In this document: positions 16,126 through 24,706 of the stretch, one piece after another | Layout: each line of letters starts with the position of its first letter | How positions within the stretch are numbered: the stretch's first letter is position 1 | NCBI RefSeq assembly: GCF_019750675.1 | Contig: NZ_JAIEOF010000117.1 | Coordinates: forward strand, 1-37,837 | Reading direction: 5' to 3' | DNA: 37,837 nt | Source of the DNA: Methylobacterium sp. | GTDB taxonomy: Bacteria > Pseudomonadota > Alphaproteobacteria > Rhizobiales > Beijerinckiaceae | Translations under genes and position numbers: made by a program | The notes under the pieces: generated by a model | Told to the model about the DNA's origin: nothing | The model's database searches: none | Seen by the model: the letters and a program-made list of their open reading frames with translations, nothing else

Positions 16126-16782
16126 TCAAACGTTCTCGATCACGATGCCGCTGATCTCGTTGGCGACGTCCTCGAAACGGTCGACGACATCCTCCAGGTG
16201 GCCGTAGATCTCGGCGCCGATCAGGTACGCCATGGTGTCGCCGTCGCCGCCATCCTTGCGGTGGGCCTGGTAGAGGGCCTTGAGACCGCGCTCCTGCATC
16301 TCGTCCGAGCGCCCCTCCACTCGGGTGATCTGCTCGGTCAAGGTGTTCAGGCGCACCGCGTGCTTGTCGATCGCGGTGAGCAAGGGGATCGCTTCGGCGG
16401 TGAGGCGCGCCGCCTCGATCACGGTGCCACCCATCTCGCGCATCAGGGGCTCGAAGCTGCGTACCTCGTAGAGCGCGATCGTCTTCACCGTCTTGTTCAT
16501 CTGGTCGATGGCATCGTCCATCGACTGGATCAGGTCTTTGATGTCGCCCCTGTCGAAGGGGGTGATGAAGCTGCGGCGCACCGCCAGGAGCACCTCGGCG
16601 GTGATCCCGTCGGCCTCGTGCTCGCGATCCACGATGACCTGGCAGTAGCGCGGCACGGACTCACCGCCCTCCAGCACGCCCTGGAGCGCTTCGGCCCCGG
16701 CGACCAGCGTCTGGGAATGCCGCGCGAACAGGTCGAAGAAGCGATCCTCCCTGGGCATCAGGGCCTTGAACCAGCCGAGCAT
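16126..16782 (-). CDS. DUF47-family protein, Pit accessory (PhoU-like)
   Basis: A 218-residue all-helical cytoplasmic protein of the DUF47 family, distantly PhoU-like, thought to regulate the adjacent Pit phosphate permease. The start MLGWFKALMPREDRFFDLF and the motifs DREHEAD, FITPFDRGDIKDLIQSMDDA, SDEMQERGLKALY and VVDRFEDVANEISGIVIE are typical; the acidic repeats (E/DxxxD/E) probably bind metals, as in PhoU. It is the first gene of the DUF47-pit run (gap 4 bases). A 646-base non-coding region with a duplicated element lies upstream. Confidence 0.93.
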   Translation of the reverse strand: MLGWFKALMPREDRFFDLFARHSQTLVAGAEALQGVLEGGESVPRYCQVIVDREHEADGITAEVLLAVRRSFITPFDRGDIKDLIQSMDDAIDQMNKTVKTIALYEVRSFEPLMREMGGTVIEAARLTAEAIPLLTAIDKHAVRLNTLTEQITRVEGRSDEMQERGLKALYQAHRKDGGDGDTMAYLIGAEIYGHLEDVVDRFEDVANEISGIVIENV

Positions 16783-16815
16783 TCACGAACTCCCATGACG
16801 GTCCGGATGCCGGAC

Positions 16816-16920
16816 GCCGCCGTCGCATCTCAAATTCGGGTGAAGGCGGACCGGCGGTCGCCGTACGCGGGACTAAACCCTTAACGGTGTTCGTGCGGTC
16901 TCGATATCGCCTCATGTGGT
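16816..16920. repeat. Direct repeat, copy A (near DUF47 start)
   Basis: Aligned with copy B at a fixed offset of 220 bases, positions 16821-16880 match at 50 of 60 bases and 16881-16920 at 28 of 40, without gaps. Best-kept blocks are CCGGCGGTCGCCG and ACGCGGGAC. A GGCG-g-ACC-ggc-GGT-CGCC hairpin can form within it. The right-hand edge fades after about 16920. Confidence 0.75.
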
Positions 16921-17035
16921 AATGCCCGTGCCTTTCGCGGGCCGTGTCTCCTGTGCGACAATTTTCGTGCGTCTTCGCGGCGACCCTTGGATTCGGTCGC
17001 GAACCACCGGCCGCCTGATTCTGCGAGACTGCCGA

Positions 17036-17140
17036 GCCGCCGTCGCATCGCGAATACGGGTGGATGCGGGCCGGCGGTCGCCGCACGCGGGACCGAATCC
17101 TTGATGGTGGTCTCGCCGTCCCGGTATCAACTTATGGGGT
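17036..17140. repeat. Direct repeat, copy B
   Basis: This is the second copy of the element at 16816-16920. In the hairpin region, the ACC arm of copy A is GCC here, still able to pair with GGT through a G-U pair. The repeat carries no start codon or coding frame shared with a flanking gene. It may be a duplicated promoter/operator, an RNA element or a relic. Confidence 0.75.
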
Positions 17141-17430
17141 GATATCCCGGGACTTCGCTGGCAGCACCCCGCTCGCGAAGACCCGCGCCCGCCAGTTGGC
17201 CCGGTCGAGGTCCCGGCGCGGGTCGCGCAGGCGCGCCGAACTCTCGTTCAGGACGTGCGAGAGGACCGAGCGCTTCGGCCGGGGTGTTGCACAGCGCGTC
17301 GAGGTGATCCGTGGCCCGCGCGAGAGCCGCGTGGGTACGCCGGTGCCCGCTACGATCCCGCAGAGCGCGGCCTCACGCGCGCGGCTCGCCGCTCCGATCT
17401 CGGCGGTGCTGTGTCGCCTGAGCGTCGGTC
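17127..17430 (-). pseudogene. Possible frameshifted gene remnant after the GGDEF gene
   Basis: An ATG overlaps the stop of the upstream GGDEF gene as ATGA (17430 down) and opens a 19-codon frame starting MTDAQATQ. The other two frames then read, in order, AEIGAASRAREAALCGIVAG and THAALARATDHLDALCNTPA, which look like pieces of one helical protein broken by frameshifts. The frame closes at 17127-17129. In DNA this GC-rich, chance frames often look protein-like, so this is a weak call. Confidence 0.25.
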
Positions 17431-18565
17431 ATCGGCCGCCGCAATTCGCGCCGATGCCGGCCCGTGAGATATCCGGGTCCGCGAATGCGATCCGGCCGCG
17501 CCCGGCGGCCTTGGCGGCGTAGAGTGCTTTGTCCGCTCGGGGGAACAGGTCCGCGGACAGGGAATGACCGGCGCGGGCGATCCCCACGGAGGCACCGAAG
17601 CCGAGATGCGCGGTTCCGTGTGGAAAGGGGTGGCGCATCGCATGGACGATCCGCGCGCCGAGCGTTTCCGCGACGCTGCCGGCGGGGTCGTTCGTCACCA
17701 GCACGGCGAACTCGTCTCCGCCGATCCGAGCCACGAGATCGGCGCCGCGACAGGCCTCGTCGAGGCGCGCTGCGGCTTCCTTGAGGCAGGCGTCACCCGC
17801 GGCATGGCCGTACACGTCGTTGATCGCCTTGAAGCCGTCGAGGTCGATGAGCAGAAGGGTCCCGGTCTCGGGCAAGGCCGCGAGGTGCCGTTCGAAGGAC
17901 GCCCGGTTGGCGAGGCCGGTGAGAAAGTCGAATTCCGCAAGGTGGCGGATTCGCTCGGAGCTGAGCCGCTCGTTCGTGATATCCTGCTTCAGGCCGAAGA
18001 TGCGCACCGGCACGTCGCCCCGGCATTCCACAGTGGCGGTGATGCGGATCCAGCGCCGTGCGCCGCGTCGGCCAACGATCTCCGTATCGAGACTGAAGCT
18101 GGAGCGGCGGGCGATGGCCTCGCTGCGGGCGGCGACGAGCCGACGACGTGCCTCGTCGGTATAGCACCCGAGGGCGGTCGTGCGATCCGGTGTCGAACCA
18201 CGCGGGAACTCGAACAGGTCGTAGACGGCGCCGCTCCAGCGAAGCGTCTCGCTCGGTAGATCGCATTCCCAGATGCCGATCCGCGCGGCGGTTGCGGCAC
18301 GATCGAAGGTGGTTTGAACCTGTGAGAGGTGATCGGCCTGGGCCCTGATCAATGCGGCTTGCGCATCGATTTCGGCACGCAACGCGGCGATGGTGGCCGC
18401 ATCGCGGGCATGCCGGGTCTCCGCCGCATCCATCACCCGATGCGCAAGATGGAGAGCGGCCGCGGAAAGCCCGAGCCCGGTACGGCCGAGAAATTCCGAT
18501 CCGGGCTGCAAGGTCTCCCGCTCCGTTGCGTGCAGCCCCTGCGTGGCCGAGGGTGTGGAGACCAT
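17429..18565 (-). CDS. Diguanylate cyclase with PAS domain
   Basis: A 378-residue protein likely to make cyclic di-GMP from two GTP. An N-terminal helical segment (~36-90, RHARDAATIAALRAEIDAQA) leads to a PAS domain (~92-205: AARIGIWECDLPSETLRWSG; ITATVECRGDVPVRIFGLKQ) and then GGDEF (~218-370). The active-site motif is intact, GGDEF at 282-286, and an inhibitory site RGAD (273-276) lies five residues before it, so product feedback is likely. FDFLTGLANRASFE and IDLDGFKAINDVYGH are the other family motifs. No EAL domain, signal peptide or clear membrane segment is present. The signal sensed is unknown. Confidence 0.92.
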   Translation of the reverse strand: MVSTPSATQGLHATERETLQPGSEFLGRTGLGLSAAALHLAHRVMDAAETRHARDAATIAALRAEIDAQAALIRAQADHLSQVQTTFDRAATAARIGIWECDLPSETLRWSGAVYDLFEFPRGSTPDRTTALGCYTDEARRRLVAARSEAIARRSSFSLDTEIVGRRGARRWIRITATVECRGDVPVRIFGLKQDITNERLSSERIRHLAEFDFLTGLANRASFERHLAALPETGTLLLIDLDGFKAINDVYGHAAGDACLKEAAARLDEACRGADLVARIGGDEFAVLVTNDPAGSVAETLGARIVHAMRHPFPHGTAHLGFGASVGIARAGHSLSADLFPRADKALYAAKAAGRGRIAFADPDISRAGIGANCGGR

Positions 18566-18642
18566 GCAGGATTGTTCCAGAGCCGCCAGGAACGCCTGCT
18601 TCGCTCAGGATCCCTGCGCGAAGACCATAGCAGAACCGAGGT

Positions 18643-18658
18643 TAAGACAATCGTCTTA
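18643..18658. other. Perfect palindromic hairpin TAAGAC-aatc-GTCTTA
   Basis: A 6-bp stem with a 4-base loop lies 78 bases upstream of the GGDEF gene and 14 bases after the stop of the exported-protein gene, both on the minus strand. It could terminate the upstream gene or be an operator for the cyclase. It lies in an AT-rich patch. Confidence 0.35.
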
Positions 18659-18671
18659 TCGGCACGCGATC

Positions 18672-19106
18672 CTACTCTGCCGGCTTGTCCGCCTCGGAGG
18701 CATCGCCCTTGTCGGCCGGAGGCTCGGCGCTGGCCATGGCCTTGCGCTCCAGCATGGGCTGCAGGCGCTCCGCGAGCTCCCGCCCGAGATGGCGGGTATA
18801 GGCATTCTGGAAGTAGCGCGTGCCGGTCCCGCGTCCGTAGAGCTGGTCATGCGCCCGGATCATCGCGTCGACTTCCGGACGGCAGAGGAAGCCCGTCACG
18901 CTCGCCGCCTCGTACCACCGGCCGGCGCGGGCATGGCGCGTGGCTGCGGGATTGGACAGCACCGTCTCGGCGAAGCAATCCGTCGCGGCCTTCTCCAGGG
19001 GCGACATCACCGCGTGGGGCTGCACGGGGTTGCGCCCGGCCGCGACCGCAACGCTGCCCAAACCGAACGTCATCGCCAACGCGCCGAACAGCAAAGCCTT
19101 CATCAT
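18672..19106 (-). CDS. Exported protein of unknown function
   Basis: A 144-residue protein with a clear signal peptide (MMKALLFGALAMTFGLGSVA, cleavage near residue 23). The mature part contains two cysteines (TDCFAETVL and GFLCRPEVDAM) that could form a disulphide, and the segment YGRGTGTRYFQNAYTRHLGR. It ends with an acidic Ala-rich tail (DKGDASEADKPAE). I do not recognise the family. The frame is open 29 codons further upstream, but the double ATG at 19101-19106 directly precedes the signal peptide. It may be transcribed with, or independently of, the small exported protein gene upstream (139-base gap). Confidence 0.75.
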   Translation of the reverse strand: MMKALLFGALAMTFGLGSVAVAAGRNPVQPHAVMSPLEKAATDCFAETVLSNPAATRHARAGRWYEAASVTGFLCRPEVDAMIRAHDQLYGRGTGTRYFQNAYTRHLGRELAERLQPMLERKAMASAEPPADKGDASEADKPAE

Positions 19107-19245
19107 GGGAAGCCCCGTGCCAAATCGATCTCGATTCGCCGCCAGTATTCCCTGCGGATTTGGTCCGGAGAAGGGCAGATCAGCGCGACGCATCCACTCG
19201 GAACGCGATGGCGCGGCGTTGTGGCCCGCTCACCACAAGCCCGGG

Positions 19246-19632
19246 TCAGCCCCGGCGCTCGGCGTTCCAGCGTCCGCTGCAGGCGATCAGGCCGGTGGTG
19301 GTCCAAGTACCGTTGCCGACGCCCTGCCGCCCCAGGCGACCCACCACGTCGGCGGCGTCGTTGCCGCGGGAGATCACGGCCCGCACCGCACCGTTCTGGG
19401 AGACCCGCCCGCTGATGTTGAACTCGCCGCCGGCATAGCTCGCCTCGCCGCGACGGATCTGGACGCCGTAGCGGTAGGCGCGATCGCAGGGGCCGTCGAG
19501 GGTGACCACCTCGATGCTCCAGGTGCCGTCGTAGCGATTCGGCACCTGGACCTTCTTCTTGGCGGCGTCCGCGACCCCGGCGGAGGCGGTCAGAAGGGCG
19601 AGGGTGGTCACCGCGAGGGCTGCGCGTCGCAT
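19246..19632 (-). CDS. Small exported protein, unknown function
   Basis: A 128-residue exported protein: signal peptide MRRALAVTT-like at 1-23 (ending GVADA), then a beta-rich domain, NRYDGTWSIEVVTLDGPCDR, YAGGEFNISGRVSQNGAVRA and CSGRWNAERRG. Two cysteines probably pair. Proteins of this pattern (YDGTWSVEV to CSGxWxAER) are common in Methylobacterium and Bradyrhizobium and have no known function; I recall the pattern only, without a family name. The gap to the mcmB stop upstream is 66 bases. Confidence 0.78.
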   Translation of the reverse strand: MRRAALAVTTLALLTASAGVADAAKKKVQVPNRYDGTWSIEVVTLDGPCDRAYRYGVQIRRGEASYAGGEFNISGRVSQNGAVRAVISRGNDAADVVGRLGRQGVGNGTWTTTGLIACSGRWNAERRG

Positions 19633-19698
19633 GGGATTCCGTTCGTGTTTCGACTCGACTGGGCCAGGAACGACCGCGACGGCGCGTCGGTTGCGCGC

Positions 19699-21558
19699 CT
19701 ACGCGTTCGTTGCGTGCGCCAGCGCTCCTTTCAGCAGCGCCAGAACGTCGCTGCCCGCGTTGAGATAGCCGTCGACGCCCGCCGCCGTTAAGGGTTCGGC
19801 GAGGTCGCCCGCCTTGCCGGCGAGGTAGAGCGTCGTCGCGCCCGCCGCTTTGAGGGCTTGGGCCGCCTCGACCGCGTGGGTGGCGTAGAGGGCGTCGGAC
19901 GAGCACAGGCAGGCGATTCGGGCCCCCGAGGCGCGGAAGGCCTCGCCCAGGGCCGACGGATCGGTGAAGCCCTCCTGGTTGACCGCCTCGATGCCGCCGG
20001 CCGCGAAGGCATTGGCGGCGAACGTCGAGCGGGCGTTGAAGACGGCCACGGGTCCGAGATTGGCCAGGAACACCGATGGGCGGCGCCCATGTGCGGCCAG
20101 GGCTGCGTCGGAGGCGTCGCGCAGGGCCTCGTAGGGCTCGGCGAGGCGAAGCGAGGGCAGGGGGGGCGCGGTGATGGCCGCCCCGCCGCCGAAGCCGCCG
20201 GCCGGGGGGGCGGCTGCGGGGGCGACATCCAGCACCGTGACGGGCTTCTCGGCGAGGTAGGGGAACTCGCTGGCGCCGGTCAGCGCCTCGCGCCGGGTGG
20301 CGACGTTCCGGGCCCGGATCGCCTGCGTGGCGGCGATCCGCCCCTGGATCGCGCCGGCCTGCAGGCTCGCGACGATGCCGCCCTCGCGCTCGATTTCCTG
20401 GAACGCGGCCCAGGCCGCCGTGGTCAACTCGCCCGTCAGCGTCTCGAAGCTGCCGGCGCCGGCGGCCGGATCGGCGACGCGGGCGAGGTTGGATTCCTCG
20501 ATGAGCACGATCTGGCTGTTGCGCACCACCCGGCGGGCGAAGGCGTCGCTCAGGCCCAGGGCGGCCGTGTAGGGCAGGGCGGTGATCGCGTCGGCGCCTC
20601 CGAGGCCCGCCGAGCAGGCGGCCATGGAGGTGCGCAGGATGTTCACGAAGGGGTCGCGACGGGTCATCATCCGCCAGGCGGTCTCGGCATGCAGGCGAAG
20701 CGGCTTGGGGGACAGGCCGCAAGCCGCTTCCACCCGGGCCCAGAGCCGGCGCATGGCCCGGAACTTGGCGATGGTGAGGAACTCGTCGGCATCGGCGGTG
20801 AGCAGGACCGCGACGGCATCCCGGGCGCGCTCCAGCGCGTGCCCGTTGGCCTCCAGGGCGCGCAGGTAGGCGACGGCGGTGGCGAGCACGGCGGCGAGCT
20901 CGGCGGCCTCGCTGGCCCCGGCCTCGTGGTAGGGCCGGCCGTCCGCGAGGCAGGCGCGGCCCGTGAAGCCCTCCGCATCGAAGGCCGCCAGGGTGCGGCC
21001 GAGTTCGGCCTCGTGATCCTCCGCCAGGGCGCCGCCGGCCGCCAGGGTGCCGATGGGGTCGAGGCCGAGGTCGAGGTCGAGGCCCTTCAGGGTCTCGCCG
21101 CGGGCCTTGACCATGTCCTTGATCAGGAGGGCGGCTTCGATCCCGCGCGCGCCTGCATCCAGGCGCGTGGCGATCAGGGGCAGCATCACGTTGCCGAGGG
21201 CCACGTCGAGGTCGGCGGCGTTCGTCGCGGTGAGGCCGTAGCCCCGCGCGGCGGGGGCGCCGGCGAAGACCAGTGTCAGGGCATCGGCGCCGCCCTCGAG
21301 ATCGGCGAGGGCGAGGGCGCTCGCCTGGGCGCCGTCCGGGTGGTCGACCCGCTGGGAGACCCGCCAGGGGCCGGGGGCCCGCACGGGCTGCGCCACGGGC
21401 GCGGCGGCGTCGTAGAGGGGTTCGATGCGGATGCCGTCGGCCGTCTTCGAGACGAGGCGCTTCTCGAAATCCGCTCCCTTCAGCACACCGTCGACGAGGC
21501 CGAGCCAGCGCTCGCGGGTCGCGGGCGGAAACAGGTCGGCGAGGGGACGGTCTTCCAT
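19699..21558 (-). CDS. mcmB: Methylmalonyl-CoA mutase, beta (small) subunit
   Basis: The 619-residue partner (McmB/MutA) of the catalytic methylmalonyl-CoA mutase subunit, used in propionyl-CoA/methylmalonyl-CoA metabolism. From residue 1 (MEDRPLADLFPPATRERWLG) it carries the mutase barrel (RVDHPDGAQA, GGADALTLVF, CGLSPKPLRLHAETAWRMMT, NILRTSMAACSAGLGGADAI, ADPAAGAGSFETLTGEL). The C-terminal cobalamin-like domain lacks the DxHxxG motif, as expected for the non-catalytic subunit. The ATG at 21556-21558 is chosen because the 37 codons of open frame before it run through a hairpin-rich leader. The alpha subunit is not in the window, a separation known from Methylobacterium. Confidence 0.93.
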   Translation of the reverse strand: MEDRPLADLFPPATRERWLGLVDGVLKGADFEKRLVSKTADGIRIEPLYDAAAPVAQPVRAPGPWRVSQRVDHPDGAQASALALADLEGGADALTLVFAGAPAARGYGLTATNAADLDVALGNVMLPLIATRLDAGARGIEAALLIKDMVKARGETLKGLDLDLGLDPIGTLAAGGALAEDHEAELGRTLAAFDAEGFTGRACLADGRPYHEAGASEAAELAAVLATAVAYLRALEANGHALERARDAVAVLLTADADEFLTIAKFRAMRRLWARVEAACGLSPKPLRLHAETAWRMMTRRDPFVNILRTSMAACSAGLGGADAITALPYTAALGLSDAFARRVVRNSQIVLIEESNLARVADPAAGAGSFETLTGELTTAAWAAFQEIEREGGIVASLQAGAIQGRIAATQAIRARNVATRREALTGASEFPYLAEKPVTVLDVAPAAAPPAGGFGGGAAITAPPLPSLRLAEPYEALRDASDAALAAHGRRPSVFLANLGPVAVFNARSTFAANAFAAGGIEAVNQEGFTDPSALGEAFRASGARIACLCSSDALYATHAVEAAQALKAAGATTLYLAGKAGDLAEPLTAAGVDGYLNAGSDVLALLKGALAHATNA

Positions 21559-21578
21559 CGGGGCTGGCCTCCGCAGGT

Positions 21579-21643
21579 GCTTGGCTCCGGCCAAGCAGAT
21601 TGGCTCCGGCCAAGCGCGGCCGGGCTGTCTTTCCGGACAGCCC
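21579..21643 (-). promoter_or_regulatory. Three-hairpin leader upstream of mcmB, with a 16-base tandem repeat
   Basis: The 16-base unit TTGGCTCCGGCCAAGC occurs twice exactly (21581-21596 and 21600-21615). Copy 1 forms GCTTGGC-tccg-GCCAAGC (7-bp stem) and copy 2 a 5-bp version. A third hairpin, GGGCTGTC-tttccg-GACAGCCC (8-bp perfect stem), lies at 21622-21643. All three fall between the mcmB start (21558) and the AT-rich likely promoter region near 21680-21705, so they would be in its 5' leader. Confidence 0.7.
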
Positions 21644-21736
21644 TTGCACGCCGTCGCGCGTGGACGCAATCGCCCTCGCGCCTTGTATTTTAAATCTCAA
21701 TTCGCCGGGGCGCCGGCCCCGGCGGTCCCGGGCCGG

Positions 21737-22543
21737 TCAGCCGAAGATGATCAGGCCCGCGAAGCCGAGCGAACCGACGATGATGCGCCACCAGGCGAAC
21801 AGCCGGAATCCGTGCGAGGCGACGTAGTCGAGCACCGTCCGCACCACGATGAAGGCCGAGATGAAGGCCACGATGAAGCCGATCACGATCAGGCCGGTGT
21901 CGTCGCGCGAGAGGTTCTTGTAGTTGTCGAGCAGGTCCTTGGCGAAGGCACCCGCCATGGTGGGGATCGCGAGGTAGAACGAGAACTCGGTGGCCGAGCG
22001 CTTGTCGGCGCCCATCAGCATGGCGCCCACGATGGTGGCGCCCGAGCGCGAGACGCCGGGAATCATCGCGAGGCACTGGAACAGGCCGATCTTCAGGTCC
22101 ATGGGCAGGGTGAAGTCGAACACGTCGCGCTTCTTCACCTCGAGGTCGGTGTCGTCGAGGACGAGGAGCACCAGACCGCCGGCCACCAGGGTCGCGCAGA
22201 CGATCCAGGGGTTGAAGAGGTAGAACTTGATGTATTTCGAGAAGATACCGCCGATGATGGCCGCCGGCAGGAACGCCAGCAGGATGCCGGCCACGAAGCG
22301 GCGCGCCCTGGGGTCGTTGGGCAGCGCCAGGGTGATGCCGAGCAGCCGCCGGAAATAGACCGCCAGGATCGCCAGGATGGCGCCGAGCTGGATCAGCACC
22401 TCGAAGGTATTGTTGGGAGACTGGAAGCCGATGAAGTGCCCCACCAGGAGCTGGTGCCCCGTGGACGAAACCGGAATGAACTCGGTCGCCCCCTCCACCA
22501 CGGCGAGCACGACCGCCTTCGCGATGCCCATCGCATCCATCAT
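21737..22543 (-). CDS. uppP: Undecaprenyl-diphosphatase UppP (BacA)
   Basis: An inner-membrane enzyme that converts undecaprenyl diphosphate to the monophosphate lipid carrier for peptidoglycan and surface polymers; extra copies give bacitracin resistance. It has 268 residues, normal length. The two active-site regions are clear: [19 protein letters not shown] near the N-terminus and [19 protein letters not shown] in the second half. Seven or eight hydrophobic helices are seen. Start ATG 22543; a possible promoter lies at 22666-22693. It is followed after 178 bases by mcmB on the same strand. Confidence 0.97.
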   Translation of the reverse strand: MMDAMGIAKAVVLAVVEGATEFIPVSSTGHQLLVGHFIGFQSPNNTFEVLIQLGAILAILAVYFRRLLGITLALPNDPRARRFVAGILLAFLPAAIIGGIFSKYIKFYLFNPWIVCATLVAGGLVLLVLDDTDLEVKKRDVFDFTLPMDLKIGLFQCLAMIPGVSRSGATIVGAMLMGADKRSATEFSFYLAIPTMAGAFAKDLLDNYKNLSRDDTGLIVIGFIVAFISAFIVVRTVLDYVASHGFRLFAWWRIIVGSLGFAGLIIFG

Positions 22544-22665
22544 CTCATCGCCTCGAGGGTTGGGGTGTCTGGGAAGGCCCGGCCGGTGACACGCTCTGAG
22601 CCCGGTGGTTCATCCGGCGGCGCTTCCATCGCGGATCGAACGTGATCCATCAAGGTTGACGGACA

Positions 22666-22693
22666 GTTATCGCGTTCGCCACGGTCGTGTTAA
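22666..22693 (-). promoter_or_regulatory. Possible uppP promoter
   Basis: On the minus strand, TTAACA (22693-22688) is followed after 16 bases by GATAAC (22671-22666). The -10 element lies about 120 bases before the uppP start. This is a visual match only. Confidence 0.28.
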
Positions 22694-22799
22694 TGAGGCG
22701 GCAATGATCGGGCAATAAGTCTTACCCGGCCGACCATCCCCGCCGGGCACCGACGCGGTTCGTTCCTCCGGCAAACTTCCCCCGTGCGAAACGGCCTCG

Positions 22800-23492
22800 A
22801 TGGCGACGCTTTACCACTCCCCCTTCTGTCCGCATTCCCGGTTCATCCGCCTCGTCCTGTCCGAGATGGGGATGGAGCCGACCCTGATGGAGGAGCGTGC
22901 CTGGGACCGGCGCGAGGCCTTCCTGCTGATCAACCCGGCCGGGACCACGCCGGTGCTGGTGGAGCAGACCGGTCTGGCCGTGCCCGGCGCCGGCATCATC
23001 GCCGAGTATCTCGACGAGACCCGGGGCCTCGGCCTCAGCGGCCGGCGCCTCCTGCCCGAGACGACGGCGGCGCGGGTCGAGGTGCGCCGCCTGCTCGACT
23101 GGTTCCTGGTGAAGTTCAACGCCGAGGTCACCGAGTACCTTGTCACGGAAAAGATCTCGAAGCGCTTCATGAACAGCGCCAACGGCGGTGGCCCGCCGGA
23201 CATGAATGCCATTCGGGCGGCGCGCACGAATGTGCGCTACCACATGAAATACATCGGCTACCTCATGTCCCGCCGGAAGTGGATCGCGGGCGACCATCTG
23301 ACCTATGCGGATCTCGCGGCGGCGGCCCACCTCTCCTGCGTGGATTATCTCGGCGACGTGCCATGGGACGAGGACGAGACGGCGAGGGACTGGTACGCGC
23401 GGGTGAAGTCGCGTCCGTCCTTCCGCACCCTCCTGGCGGACCGGGTACCCGGCATGGCGCCGGCCGACCACTACGCGAACCTGGATTTTTGA
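22800..23492 (+). CDS. Glutathione S-transferase family protein
   Basis: A 230-residue cytoplasmic GST-like protein. The N-terminal thioredoxin fold has the [14 protein letters not shown] motif with Cys10 in a CPxS arrangement, followed by [10 protein letters not shown] (cis-proline loop) and the [11 protein letters not shown] Ser/Glu-Thr region. The C-terminal helical domain includes [20 protein letters not shown], the usual N-capping box. Its substrate is unknown. It is translationally linked to queG: the stop TGA overlaps the queG start as TTGA. In alphaproteobacteria a GST gene beside queG is, from memory, a recurring arrangement. Confidence 0.9.
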   Translation: MATLYHSPFCPHSRFIRLVLSEMGMEPTLMEERAWDRREAFLLINPAGTTPVLVEQTGLAVPGAGIIAEYLDETRGLGLSGRRLLPETTAARVEVRRLLDWFLVKFNAEVTEYLVTEKISKRFMNSANGGGPPDMNAIRAARTNVRYHMKYIGYLMSRRKWIAGDHLTYADLAAAAHLSCVDYLGDVPWDEDETARDWYARVKSRPSFRTLLADRVPGMAPADHYANLDF

Positions 23493-24706
23493 ACGCATCG
23501 CCACCGGCGCCGGCAGCGCGGTCGACGAAGGCGCCGCGCAAGGTCCTGGCGGGTGCCGACCTGCGCCGGGCGGTCGAGGCACGGGCGCGCCTGCTCGGGT
23601 TCGAGGCGGTCCGCGTCACGCGGCCCGACGCCGTCCCCGAACTCCGGGACAGGCTGCCCGCCTGGCTCGCGGAGGGCCACCACGGCGGGATGGAGTGGAT
23701 GGCGGAGCGTGCCGACCAGCGCGCCGACCCCGCCACCCTGTGGCCCGGCGTCCGCAGCGTCGTCGTGCTGGGCATGAATTACGGGCCCGAGGGCGACCCC
23801 CTCGCGCTCCTGGCGCGGCGGGAGCGAGGCGCCATCGCGGCCTATGCCCAGCGGCGCGACTACCACGAGGTGGTCAAGGGCAAGCTCAAGGAACTCGGCG
23901 GCTACCTCTCCGCCAAGGGCGATGTCCGCGTGAAGGTCTTCGTCGACACCGCGCCCGTGATGGAGAAGCCGCTCGCCGCCGCCGCCGGGCTCGGCTGGCA
24001 GGGCAAGCACACGGTGCTGGTCTCGCGCGACCTCGGCAACTGGCTGCTGCTCGGCGCGATCTACACTTCCGCCGAGCTGGAGCCGGACGCGCCGGAGCGC
24101 GACCATTGCGGCTCGTGCCGCCGCTGCCTCGACATCTGCCCGACGAACGCCTTTCCGTCCCCCTACCGGCTCGATGCGCGCCGCTGCATCAGCTACCTCA
24201 CCATCGAACATGCGGGGCCGATCCCGACCGAGTTCCGCGCCGCCATCGGCAACCGGATCTTCGGCTGCGACGATTGCCTGGCGGTCTGTCCCTGGAACAA
24301 GTTCGCCGCCGTGGCGGCGGAGGGGCGCATGGCCGCCCGCGCGGACCTCGCCGCGCCGCCGCTCGCCGACCTCGCCCGCCTCGACGACGCGGCCTTCCGC
24401 GCGCGCTTTGCCGGCACGCCGGTCAAGCGCACGGGGCGCGACCGCTTCCTGCGCAACGTCCTGGTCGCGATCGGTAATTCCGGCATGCCCAGCCTCGCGG
24501 ACGCGGCGGAGGCGAACCTGTCCGATCCCTCGCCCCTCGTACGCGGCATGGCGGTGTGGGCCCTCGGCCGCCTCGTCGCCCCGGCGCGGCTGCGGGACCT
24601 TTTCAACGCCCGGGGTTTGGGCGAAACCGACGGCGCCGTCCGGGACGAGTGGCGCCTCGCCCTCGATTCCGGCGGCTCCGGGATGCCAGGACACGCCGCC
24701 TCATGA
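23489..24706 (+). CDS. queG: Epoxyqueuosine reductase QueG
   Basis: QueG reduces epoxyqueuosine in tRNA to queuosine, using cobalamin and two [4Fe-4S] clusters. From a TTG start overlapping the GST stop (TTGA), it has 405 residues. The front domain has GMNYGPEGD and [39 protein letters not shown] carries the catalytic Asp and cobalamin-side residues, followed by GLGWQGKHT. The cluster motifs are [16 protein letters not shown] and [13 protein letters not shown] with an extra Cys in [16 protein letters not shown]-like tail ([16 protein letters not shown]) follows. I chose TTG because no ATG or GTG precedes the conserved region after the GST stop. The last base pairs overlap the next gene as ATGA. 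Confidence 0.95.
   Translation: MNASPPAPAARSTKAPRKVLAGADLRRAVEARARLLGFEAVRVTRPDAVPELRDRLPAWLAEGHHGGMEWMAERADQRADPATLWPGVRSVVVLGMNYGPEGDPLALLARRERGAIAAYAQRRDYHEVVKGKLKELGGYLSAKGDVRVKVFVDTAPVMEKPLAAAAGLGWQGKHTVLVSRDLGNWLLLGAIYTSAELEPDAPERDHCGSCRRCLDICPTNAFPSPYRLDARRCISYLTIEHAGPIPTEFRAAIGNRIFGCDDCLAVCPWNKFAAVAAEGRMAARADLAAPPLADLARLDDAAFRARFAGTPVKRTGRDRFLRNVLVAIGNSGMPSLADAAEANLSDPSPLVRGMAVWALGRLVAPARLRDLFNARGLGETDGAVRDEWRLALDSGGSGMPGHAAS

Larger units (their letters stand above)
16783..17428. other. Long non-coding region upstream of the DUF47-pit operon
   Basis: This 646-base gap contains two diverged direct repeats (16816-16920 and 17036-17140, 220 bases apart) and, at 17127-17430, a stretch whose three minus-strand frames each give protein-like peptides, suggesting a decayed gene. 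I find no intact coding sequence, no Pho box that fits well, no tRNA and no typical terminator. Confidence 0.6.

Noticed and set aside
16785-16812. Two ATGACGG/ATGCCGG-like units resembling a Pho box before DUF47
   Set aside because: Spacing and bases differ from the PHO-box pattern CTGTCAT-N4-CTGTCAT too much; the units may be chance.
17064-17522. A 152-residue plus-strand open frame over the repeat and the end of the GGDEF gene
   Set aside because: Arg/Ala/Ser-rich, no motif, and it overlaps antisense to the GGDEF gene.
19103-21700. An 865-residue minus-strand open frame in another reading phase across mcmB
   Set aside because: Arg/Pro-rich shadow of a firmly identified gene on the same strand; no family motif is seen.
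21559-21736. Cobalamin riboswitch in the mcmB leader
   Set aside because: No B12-box-like core could be recognised; the hairpins are short independent stems.
22784-23488. Upstream extension of queG across the GST gene
   Set aside because: The GST gene is clearly coding in its own frame; the TTG at 23489 fits the queG family length.
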